Source: Oryzias latipes
Taxonomy: Eukaryota; Chordata; Actinopteri; Beloniformes; Adrianichthyidae
NCBI RefSeq assembly: GCF_002234675.1
Contig: NC_019876.2
Coordinates: 29,840,501 to 29,904,500, forward strand
Length of the DNA: 64,000 nt
Direction of reading: 5' to 3'
Shown: piece by piece, positions 56,126 to 64,000 of the stretch
How positions within the stretch are numbered: the first letter of the stretch is position 1
How the letters are laid out: every line of letters begins with the position of its first letter
Position numbers and translations under genes: made by a program
The notes under the pieces: generated by a model
Told to the model about the DNA's origin: nothing
Seen by the model: the letters and a program-made list of their open reading frames with translations, nothing else
The model's database searches: none

Positions 56126-58396
56126 ATGAGCGATTCAGAGGACTTCCGCGAAGGAGAAGAATCTCCTGCGCGGGAAGTAGCCTATATGCTAACGAAGCTA
56201 ACCCCGGAGGAGGTCTTCCGGGTTGTCTTTGGACTCTACGACCCGAACACCGCCAAGAAAATGTCCAAGCTGAGGAAGGAGCTCACCAGCGAAGCCGTGG
56301 ACGCCGCCCTGGACAGCATCAAGGAGGAGATCTCCCCACAGAGGAGCTCCTCCCTGTCTGCGGGGCCCCGCGGCCGCGCGTGCTCCGTGCATGACGAGGC
56401 GGGATCCTCCTCCCCTTCCGGTCCGGAAGCGCGCCAAAGGAAACGCGCCGTCGGAGGATGGGATACCGCCGAGTCCATGGAAAACATCCGAAAACTTTGT
56501 CGTAGAATACGGATGTTTCAGTCAGAGGGCAAGGTGCGGACTGCTAGACCTGAGACCAAAGACAGGAAGAGAAGGACAAAAACCCCAGAGACTCAACCTG
56601 ACGATGCAGCTGTAGAACCACAAGCTACAGAACCTGCAACCAAAGACAGGAGGTCTCGCCTTCCAAACATGAGATCAGGAGCTAGAAAGATCCGAAAGAG
56701 GGCTTCAAAACCTAAAACCAGTCTTACAAGTGTGAGGTCAAGGAGCAAAACTCCCAAACCACATGCTAGAAAATGTAGGACAAAAGCCCGAAGGACACAA
56801 GTGGACGATGCAGATGTAGAATCACAAGCTACAGAACTAACATCTTGCATTCCTAGTGTTCAAATCGGAACTGAAATCCTGAAATCATGTGCTGCAAACA
56901 TGAAAGTTGGAACCGAAAAAATCAAGAAACATGTCCAACAAAAGATGTCTGCAGAGAGGGAAACAGAGACACAAGTGGAGGATCCAGAGACACAAGTGGA
57001 GGATCCAGAGACAATCCTGCAGGATGGTAGAATGGAACCTGCGACCAAAGACAGGAGGTCTCACCTTCCAAACATGAGATCAGGAGCTAGAAAAATCCGA
57101 CAGGGGGCTTCAAAACTGAAAACCAGTCTTACAAGCGTGAGGTCCAGGAGCAAAACTCCCAAACCACACGCTAGAAAATGTAGGACAAAAGCCCAAAGGA
57201 CACAAGTGGACGATGCAGATGTAGAATCACAAGCTACAGAACTAACATCTTGCATTCCTAGTGTTCAAATCGGAACTGAAATCCTGAAATCATGTGCTGC
57301 AAACATGAAAGTTGGAGCTGAAAAAATCAAGAAACGTGTCCAACAAAAGATGTCTGCAGAGAGGGAAACAGAGACACAAGTGGAGGATCCAGAGACACAA
57401 GTGGAGGATCCAGAGACAATCCCGCAAGATGCTAGAATGGAACCTGCAACCAAAGACAGAAGGTCTCACCTTCCAAACATGAGATCAGGAGCTAGAAAGA
57501 TCCGACAGAGGGCTTCAAAACTGAAAACCAGTCTTACAAGCGTGAGGTCAAGGAGCAAAACTCCCAAACCACACGCTAGAAAATGTAGGACAAAAGCCCA
57601 AAGGACACAAGTGGACGATGCAGATGTAGAATCACAAGCTACAGAACTAACATCTTGCATTCCTAGTGTTCAAATCGGAACTGAAATCCTGAAATCATGT
57701 GCTGCAAACATGAAAGTTGGAGCTGAAAAAATCAAGAAACGTGTCCAACAAAAGATGTCTGCAGAGAGGGAAACAGAGACACAAGTGGAGGATCCAGAGA
57801 CACAAGTGGAGGATCCAGAGACAATCCCGCAGGATGCTAGAATGGAACCTGCAACCAAAGACAGAAGGTCTCACCTTCCAAACATGAGATCAGGAGCTAG
57901 AAAAATCCGACAGGGGGCTTCAAAACTGAAAACCAGTCTTACAAGCGTGAGGTCCAGGAGCAAAACTCCCAAACCACATGCTAGAAAATGTAGGACAAAA
58001 GCCCAAAGGACACAAGTGGACGATGCAGATGTAGAATCACAAGCTACAGAACTAACATCTTGCATTCCTAGTGTTCAAATCGGAACTGAAATCCTGAAAT
58101 CATGTGCTGCAAACATGAAAGTTGGAGCCGAAAAAATCAAGAAACGTGTCCAACAAAAGATGTCTGCAGAGAGGGAAACAGAGACACAAGTGGAGGATCC
58201 AGAGACACAAGTGGAGGATCCAGAGACACAAGTGGAAGATCCAGAGACAATCCTGCAGGATGCTAGAATGGACCCTGAAACCAAAGACAGGAGGTCTCAC
58301 CTTCCAAACATGAGAGTAAGCATTGAGAAGCGGAAATCACGCTCTGCAAACATGAAACTCAGCGCTAAAAACAACAAAAAGAGGCCATCCAGGTAG
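56126..58396 (+). CDS. unrecognised single-exon gene with four 135-residue repeats
   Basis: ATG at 56126 opens a 756-residue frame. The head (residues 1-75, MSDSEDFREGEESPAREVAY, then VFRVVFGLYDPNTAKKMSKL) is acidic then helical. A disordered Ser/Arg stretch precedes the repeats. Four 135-residue copies begin near residues 169, 304, 439 and 574 and a partial copy follows near 715. Each has a basic half (LPNMRSGARKI, RSRSKTPKPHARKCRTK), three cysteines, an amphipathic part (VGAEKIKKRVQQKM) and acidic QVEDPET motifs, two per copy and three in the last. No known domain was recognised. The 405-bp unit keeps frame through all copies, which argues for a translated gene. The frame ends in TAG at 58394-58396, but the coding-like sequence continues in another frame to 58845. 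Single-exon structure and repeat turnover suggest a fast-evolving lineage-specific gene. Function unknown. Confidence 0.7.
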   Translation: MSDSEDFREGEESPAREVAYMLTKLTPEEVFRVVFGLYDPNTAKKMSKLRKELTSEAVDAALDSIKEEISPQRSSSLSAGPRGRACSVHDEAGSSSPSGPEARQRKRAVGGWDTAESMENIRKLCRRIRMFQSEGKVRTARPETKDRKRRTKTPETQPDDAAVEPQATEPATKDRRSRLPNMRSGARKIRKRASKPKTSLTSVRSRSKTPKPHARKCRTKARRTQVDDADVESQATELTSCIPSVQIGTEILKSCAANMKVGTEKIKKHVQQKMSAERETETQVEDPETQVEDPETILQDGRMEPATKDRRSHLPNMRSGARKIRQGASKLKTSLTSVRSRSKTPKPHARKCRTKAQRTQVDDADVESQATELTSCIPSVQIGTEILKSCAANMKVGAEKIKKRVQQKMSAERETETQVEDPETQVEDPETIPQDARMEPATKDRRSHLPNMRSGARKIRQRASKLKTSLTSVRSRSKTPKPHARKCRTKAQRTQVDDADVESQATELTSCIPSVQIGTEILKSCAANMKVGAEKIKKRVQQKMSAERETETQVEDPETQVEDPETIPQDARMEPATKDRRSHLPNMRSGARKIRQGASKLKTSLTSVRSRSKTPKPHARKCRTKAQRTQVDDADVESQATELTSCIPSVQIGTEILKSCAANMKVGAEKIKKRVQQKMSAERETETQVEDPETQVEDPETQVEDPETILQDARMDPETKDRRSHLPNMRVSIEKRKSRSANMKLSAKNNKKRPSR
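56632..58315 (+). repeat. 405-bp coding tandem repeats
   Basis: Copies start near 56632, 57037, 57442 and 57847 (405-bp steps). The last is 423 bp because it has one more 18-bp GAGACACAAGTGGAGGAT-type unit. A partial copy begins near 58270. Copies 2-4 are nearly identical and copy 1 is slightly diverged. Copies 2 and 4 share small variants (AAAATCCGACAGGGGGC, GTGAGGTCCAGG) that copy 3 lacks, pointing to conversion or paired duplication. Confidence 0.95.
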
Positions 58397-58845
58397 TGAC
58401 ACAACGTAAGGATGCAGAGACACACCTGGACACTTCCTTCAGTGCTGAGAGCGAAATCAAGAATTCTGCGCTTGCTGAAGATCTGAAAACAGCTTTGGAA
58501 AGTTCTGTTTCAAGGCTGATTTCACATGTAGTGTCCAAGTCGTGGTGCAGCATTTTTCCTGAAGAAATGTTTCCTGTGACATCGCTTGTTAATAGCATTT
58601 TGGACAAAGTCAAAGACGGCCCCATTGAAATGACTGGCAGGGAAATTGAGACCAAGCTCCACTTGCTGGTTTACAAAGACCTGCTTAAGCTTTGGAAAAA
58701 GCCAGAGTTAATCATGGTCGTGTTTGACATAAATAACGAGCTTGTCAGCGAGACGGTTGCTTCCGTCTTTAAAAAGCACATTGGGACCCCAAGGAGGCCA
58801 AATGTGTTTAGAAGAATCTTCAACTTCTTTTTCCACAGAGGTTGA
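58369..58845 (+). CDS. C-terminal part of the 56 kb gene in a shifted frame
   Basis: This frame reads KEAIQVVTQRKDAETHLDTS and then a compact, non-repetitive domain of about 120 residues (DLKTALESSVSRLISHVV, VTSLVNSILDKVKDG, LLVYKDLLKLWKKPELIM, VFDINNELV). It ends FNFFFHRG before TGA at 58843-58845. It looks like a helical globular domain of no family I know. It has no good ATG of its own at the start. The upstream frame continues into it if one base is restored near 58370-58390 or if a 50-nt GT-AG stretch (58393-58442) is removed. I therefore read it as the true C-terminus of the same gene rather than a second gene. Confidence 0.55.
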   Translation, partial: KQQKEAIQVVTQRKDAETHLDTSFSAESEIKNSALAEDLKTALESSVSRLISHVVSKSWCSIFPEEMFPVTSLVNSILDKVKDGPIEMTGREIETKLHLLVYKDLLKLWKKPELIMVVFDINNELVSETVASVFKKHIGTPRRPNVFRRIFNFFFHRG

Positions 58846-58857
58846 AAGTTTCTCCAA

Positions 58858-58933
58858 AAAGTTGTGGTTCTCCTCTGCAAGAACCACAACTTTATTTCAA
58901 GAGTACAACTTTTAGTAAAGTGCAACTCTTGAA
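58858..58933 (+). promoter_or_regulatory. two stem-loops after the final stop
   Basis: Stem 1 pairs AAAGTTGTGGTTCT (58858-58871) with AGAACCACAACTTT (58880-58893): 14 perfect pairs with an 8-nt loop. Stem 2 pairs TTCAAGAGT (58896-58904) with ACTCTTGAA (58925-58933) and has an inner ACTTT/AAAGT pairing in its loop. They begin 13 nt after the TGA. A role in the mRNA 3' end is only a suggestion. Confidence 0.6.
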
Positions 58934-59389
58934 GACTTTAAAAAGGGGTAAACGAGGGAGGGGTGAGCAAATTGAAACAAAAGTTTCAATTAAATTGGGA
59001 TAGGGACATTAGAAAAAGTTAGTAGGATTTAATACGGGGACATTTTTGGAAAATGAAAAGATAAATGTAGGACAGGATTAGTTTTTTAGAAGACATGAAA
59101 TAAGACGTTTAGCAAACATAGTAGAACCTAAAAACATATTTAGAGTGGGGACATTCAGATGAAAAGAAGGTCTTTGCCGGGAGGCGCCGGTTTCCTCCCA
59201 ATCAAAAAGATAAAAAAGACACAATAATTAGGGCTGTAACAATGATTGTCTTGCAAGGGATTTGAAAAACGTCACCTGTACTGTTCAGTAGCAGGTATTT
59301 ATCTCTGAGTCACACTGTTTCATTTTGGGCTAAAGATGTCTGGAATGGATTTTAGATCAAGGAAAAGGGGTTGTTAAAATAAAATAATA

Positions 59390-59577
59390 TCAATAATAAT
59401 TCATATCAGCAACCACAAACTATAATATGAATGGAATGGAATAACAATAACTCACAATAGTAATGCAACCACTAGAGGGCGCCTTTCAGTGCTCTCCTGT
59501 GCCGGTCCCAAGTCCGGGTAAATGCAGAGGGTTTAGTGAGTAAAGATCCAAAAGCATATGCAGAGCTGCACAGAAAG
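59390..59577 (-). repeat. inverted duplicate of 52190-52375
   Basis: It shares TGCAACCACTAGAGGGCGCC, CAGTGCTCTCCTGTGCCGGT and TGCAGAGGGTTTAGTGAG with the earlier segment, in opposite orientation. The two copies bracket the 56 kb gene and the intervening minisatellites. Confidence 0.75.
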
Positions 59578-59644
59578 ACGTTTGAGCCCCTGGAGACATT
59601 CCCACCTCACCGTTCTGTCAGTTCATCTGCAGCTGATCTGATAA

Positions 59645-59847
59645 CATATCAATCAACCAATCACTAAACCAACCAATCAATCAATAAACCAATCAATCGA
59701 TCAATCAACCAATCTAATCTAACCAATTAATCAACCGATCAATTAATCAACAAACCTATCAATCAGTCAACCAATGAATGAATTTATCAATCAATTAACC
59801 AACCAATAAGTCAATCAATCAGTCAATCAATCAACCAATCAATTAAT
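59645..59847 (+). repeat. (AATC)n-type microsatellite
   Basis: A degenerate run of AATCAATCAACC-like tetranucleotides about 200 bp long, ending exactly where the hAT fragment starts. Confidence 0.85.
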
Positions 59848-59848
59848 C

Positions 59849-60011
59849 CAGGGGTCGGGAACCTTTTTGGCTGAGAGAGTCATAAACGCCACATATTTTT
59901 AAATGTCATTTACATCCATACAATAATGTAGACACACTGAGGCACGGAGACTTAACCTTTTTTAAGGGTTCTTTATTCTGGTTACTGGTTACCGTAACCA
60001 CTGTAACCAGA
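59849..60011 (+). mobile_element. left end of a hAT element with LTR remnant
   Basis: It starts CAGGGGTCGGGAACCTTTTT and follows the element at 7664-8784 through GGCACGGAGACTTAACC and GGTTCTTTATTCTGGTTACT. It thus includes the border of the same inner LTR-like segment. It is truncated at a near-palindrome (59977-60011, TCTGGTTAC...GTAACCAGA). Confidence 0.7.
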
Positions 60012-62693
60012 ACTGTCACTCTTGCACATGATGCTGACCATGCAGAGGAGAAGCAACTTTTTTAACCTTACACACAATTTCTGGAAAGTGTTAAAACACA
60101 ATTTCCCATTCAGTTGATAGACCTTTGTGTTTTTCAGTCTTATGTCATTTCTATATTTCTACTTATTTTATTTTACATCTGTGCTTAATTTAGAGACAGG
60201 ACTTCATAGAATGTTACATGACAATCTTTTTGATTCCAGCTACTTCATAAAAAATGTTTACACTATTTAAACGTGTTCAGTGAAAACCAGAAATCCAGAA
60301 AACGTCATTCACATGTCACTGTCAGTGCTTTGTTCACGGACTGTGGTGTTCATATTAATCCTTATATGCAGATAAGTAAGGTTCCAGTTGAGGAATATTC
60401 CAAACTACAACGTATGCGTGGTGGTCGGCTTCTCCAGAAAGCCACTGGTAAAGACTGATGTTATGGTTGTACGACAGTTCTCCACCCATTTCAGTTCAGG
60501 CCGTGATTCTTGGAGGACTCCTGAAAGAATACTTGTCTCGCACAACAATAACGTCATTTTTGCGTCAATGTTCTGTACTTTTCAAGGTGGGAGTGGCCAC
60601 CACTGCCCCAATCCTCCAATGGGTACAGTTCCAAAATGCTGAAGTAATTATAGAAAAAATATGTTTACATTTGTCCTTTCCAAGAAACAATTGGTACAGC
60701 CCAGGCCTATTCAGGCCTATTCAATTGTTGTAAAAATAATTCTGATCATGTTGGTTTGGTTTATGATGTGTATTTGACTGTTCCAGGATTCCTGCCCCAT
60801 ATGTGGAGAGAGACGTGATGCCCCCCCCATGCAAGTTCTTGTGGGGAGGGGTTGGTTTCTGTCTGGAACTGTTGCAGTTCTGTATTTGTTGGAACACTGG
60901 TGTAATCAGTTTTAGGTTCAACATAGTCAAAAAAAGCCCACCAAACTCACATTTGGGGTGAGCTATGTTTCTAAAAGGTTTCTGGTCATTCCAGCAGCCT
61001 CCTCTCCCTCACATCCAGCCGCCCCCCCCCCCCAGGAGACGACGGACCGGAGACCCAGTGAAGAACCCAGAGAGGAGACGTCCAGGAGATCAGGGCCTGC
61101 TGCAGTCACCAGCTGTTCCACGGTGGTGCATGGAGGTGAAACTAGAACTAAAGTCTGTTGACCGACAACATCTGTATCGTCTCAACTTCATTTCATGGTC
61201 TCGTTTCAGGGACAGGACTTTGTAGAAATCTGTTCTCACATTGAAGGTTTTCTTCTGGTAAATGTTTGTGAGGAAAGACACATTGGATTGACCACCAGTG
61301 ACTTATGAAAGCAACAAAGGGGACAAACATCCAAGGGGGTGGATACTTCTGCAAGGCACAGGAAATGCTGGCGAGGTTTTCTGGGACGTAAAGGTAAGGC
61401 AGGTGTATTTATCCAGCAGGTTTAATACACAACACCTTTAAGAAGTGCTTTACATGAAAAGACCAAAGCACAGAAACACAAAACAGTCAAAATGATCAAT
61501 TATGACTAAAATCACTGAATGAGAAGAATGATAAGAACTTCCTGTGGGGTGGGAGCCATCTGACGTCATGAGAAAGACTGACGCTCCTCTTGCTGACGGC
61601 TGATGTCAGGACTTTGTTCCCGACTGCTGGGAGGGAATTCTACAAACAGAGTGTAGAAATCCACAGAGGACTTTATGGAGGAGGACATGGACCTTCTGCA
61701 CCGATAGGTGGGAGGTTTGTCGGCTCCAAGTGATGACATACGGAGCTGGGGGGGTTTACCCCTATTTATTGAACCTAATAAGACACTTGATCTATTGTTA
61801 GAATGTGCAATGATTTCAGAAAAGCCCCCTCCCTTTTACTAGTGCCCTGTCCCATAGAACAAACAAAAGAACCAGAAGTTTCTATTTCTGATCAGCCCTT
61901 CAGGAGTCCTTTTCTGTGCCGTAACTAAATCCTTAGTTCTCCATGGTGCCTTCTGCCTATTTCACTATATTTGCCCAACAGGGGGCATCGGTGTCCAGAT
62001 CATCTAGAACAGAAGACGTTTATGAGTCCACCAGATAATCAGCATTCATGCATTTCTGAAACCTGCTGTCTGAGCTCCAGCCCCTCCCAAAAAACCCCCA
62101 AAAACCAGTGGGTCCTCGCGTGGAAAATTCCTGCTGCCACAATAAAAGCCTCTAAATAAACGGAATAAACCAAACAGTAAACAAACCTCATGATGCAGCT
62201 ACAGCAATAAACAGACAACAACCACAGACATTTGGACTATTATTTATTATGATGTTCATCATTTCACTCATCAGAAACTCAGATTATTAGCAGACTTCAT
62301 CCGTCCTCCTCTCTTCCCTCCAAACAGTCCATTATCGTCCAGATGATGATCTTCAGTTCCATCCAGAAGTCTTTTCTATTCCATCATCAGTGCTGAGAGT
62401 CCGTCCAGTTGTGTTTCTGTAGGTTTGAATCCGCTTTAGAGCCAAAATGTCCGCTGGACAGACGCAGTGGACAACGGGGACGGTCAGGTCCAAACACACA
62501 GATCTGTGCGTCTGCTTCATGATTCCCTCAGGAAGTCATCAGTGGGAGACGTTCCTGCTGGATCCTCCATGGATGCATCACAGTCAGTCTGTTTGAACTG
62601 AGACACATCCAAAAGTCTGGCTGCATGTGACTTCCTGAAACTTCTGTCCAATCAGAAGCTCTGAATACTGTGACGCTGCCTAAAGGCTTGTTC
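60012..62693. other. spacer with weak repeat traces
   Basis: No gene was recognised. 61300-61372 (AAGGGGGTGGATACTTCTGC, AAGGCACAGG) resembles the end of an old Tc1-like or similar transposon. 61395-61500 (TTAAGAAGTGCTTTACATGA) resembles a LINE-derived fish repeat. Open frames at 60388-60733 and 60958-61225 show no known domain, and the latter is rich in C-runs. The rest looks unique. Confidence 0.4.
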
Positions 62694-63504
62694 ACACCGG
62701 GACAAATTTCGCGCGCGATATTCGCCGACGTTTAACGCCTCGTGACTAAACAAAGGGCAACCAATGTGAGTGTGCACACCGACGCGAAAAAAACGCCACG
62801 CGTCAAAGCGTCATTTTTTTAAAAACGCCTCGGGTTAGTTTTTTTGGTTTGACGCGCCGCGTCAAAAACTATACAACCAATGAGAATGGCGCTTTTGCAC
62901 ACGTGTCTGGAGTTTCTGACGTTACAGTAAAACACAACTTGTGGGCGCTCAAACACAAAACTGTCTTGCTGAACACACATACCAGCGAAGAAGATAGACG
63001 CCAAGTAGCGTCTACACTGATGCAAAGAAATAATGACGGACATTCTAAAATATCCCCGAAAACGCTCATGATACATTTTCAGCTCTTGTACCAGTCGATA
63101 AAACTCCCATGTTCTTCTCTTCTCGTAACTATGGGATGTACCCAAAATCAACGTCTTTTCCGGCGTCTGTCATCATTCAACAGAACAATAATTTCTTCAT
63201 CGCTGGAGCTGGAGCTTACTGGTGATTGAAATATTCATGTTTTCTTTGTTTGATTCTGACAAGCGCGTAAATACTTGCTCTCTTGAAAGTGTGAAAGAGT
63301 GAAAAGCGACTTTAAGAAGCGTAACGTTGCGCTGCGCCACCTTGCGTACAGGGGTATTTCTGTTTTACATAAAGCGCCATCTAATGTCAGGGAATAAAAT
63401 TGCATGTTCGCTCGGCTCATCGTCAGCGTAAATCGCCTGGGTGTGAACACAAAAAACGTGGCGAAAAACGGCTGGCGGATATTCGTCCCAGTGTGTACGG
63501 GCCT
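62694..63504. mobile_element. PIF/Harbinger-type MITE, copy 2
   Basis: The 811-bp relative of 3593-4281 lies in opposite orientation. Its ends are AGGCTTGTTCACACCGGGAC and GTGTGTACGGGCCT, with TAA at both borders (62691-62693, 63505-63507). It keeps about 120 bp of central sequence (near 63070-63210) absent from copy 1, so copy 1 is probably a deletion derivative. No transposase. Confidence 0.75.
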
Positions 63505-63659
63505 TAAGCCTGCTAGAAGGCCCTGCTGACACCAACTCACAATCTGATTGGTTGGAGGAAATGAATGGCAGACACTGACTTTGCATTAGGAAGCCTTCAC
63601 AGCTTATGGTGAATACCCTAACCCTGCCTAGCAACATAGGACAGCTGAAAGTGATTGGT

Positions 63660-64000
63660 TCAATGCTTCAATTTGAAAATACGTCTTTCTGGAAGCAGCA
63701 GAACCATCATAAACACAATAAAAGAGAATAGACAGATGATTTCATGACTATGCATGGACAATATATAATCAACACATGATTCAGATACTTTTTGGAGAAG
63801 GCCCCGACGGCCACCTCTGCATTCACGCATACCTCTGCAGGGTTGAACTTTAACCTGCCAGGGACTGGGATGTGGTAGCGACATGACGTTTGTACCTGGA
63901 GGGAATTCTGTGACAGAAAGTCTTTTCATCTGTCTGTAAAGAGCAGTGAATTCAGCAGATTCACACCAAGACTCTTCCAACTGTAGGTGGTGCGCTAGGA
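63660..64000 (-). other. open frame running off the window edge
   Basis: A minus-strand frame of about 112 codons is open to the last base and ends at 63660. It reads ESWCESAEFTALYRQMKRLS, later a hydrophobic stretch (IICLFSFIVFMMVLLLPE). No family is recognised and no splice site is decided. It could be a last exon, a repeat-derived frame or chance. Confidence 0.25.

Noticed and set aside
58858-58893. Histone-type 3' stem-loop
   Set aside because: The stem is 14 bp with an 8-nt loop, unlike the 6-bp stem and 4-nt loop of histone mRNAs, and no downstream purine-rich element was seen.

Overview
This 64 kb window is vertebrate nuclear DNA, almost certainly from a teleost fish. Split genes with GT-AG introns encode fish versions of RWDD4, ING2 and a CD68/LAMP-type protein, and the spacers are filled with teleost-style repeats (Tc1, hAT, Harbinger and piggyBac-like MITEs, LTR fragments, very long minisatellites). 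It resembles an acanthomorph such as a ricefish, but the species is not proven. No bacterial or organellar sequence, CRISPR array, rRNA or intact tRNA gene was seen.

Layout. 1-2.4 kb: spacer and the RWDD4 promoter, with CACGTG boxes. 2.4-14.4 kb: rwdd4 (+), whose introns hold a Harbinger MITE, two hAT-type elements (one carrying a solo LTR) and a 2.8 kb array of a 29-bp minisatellite. The end of the gene appears to use a 3-nt microexon. 15.3-19.6 kb: ing2 (-), two coding exons, tail-to-tail with rwdd4. 19.7-38.4 kb: a gene-poor stretch with a processed-RNA-like insertion, foldback elements, an LTR and an 8 kb minisatellite built from 31/37-bp units and organised in about 2.65 kb higher-order blocks. 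38.46-45.2 kb: a six-exon cd68-like gene (+) with a Thr/Pro mucin domain and a single LAMP domain. 47-55.5 kb: repeats, including a young Tc1 element with about 215-bp inverted ends, an older Tc1 transposase fragment cut by a 25/26-bp minisatellite, and a 35-bp minisatellite. 56.1-58.85 kb: an unrecognised, apparently single-exon gene with four in-frame 135-residue repeats, a one-base frame switch near its end and two stem-loops just past its final stop. 59-64 kb: more repeats, a second Harbinger MITE and a partial open frame running off the window.

How the genes relate. rwdd4 and ing2 form a convergent pair, as I recall them also being neighbours in mammals. ING2 is a chromatin reader and the cd68-like product is a lysosomal/endosomal glycoprotein. 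Nothing suggests an operon-like functional unit. The four large minisatellites have units that are not multiples of three, so their long open frames are artefacts. The 405-bp repeats at 56.6-58.3 kb are a multiple of three and stay in frame, which marks them as coding.

All comparisons to known proteins or repeat families were made from memory, without database searches.
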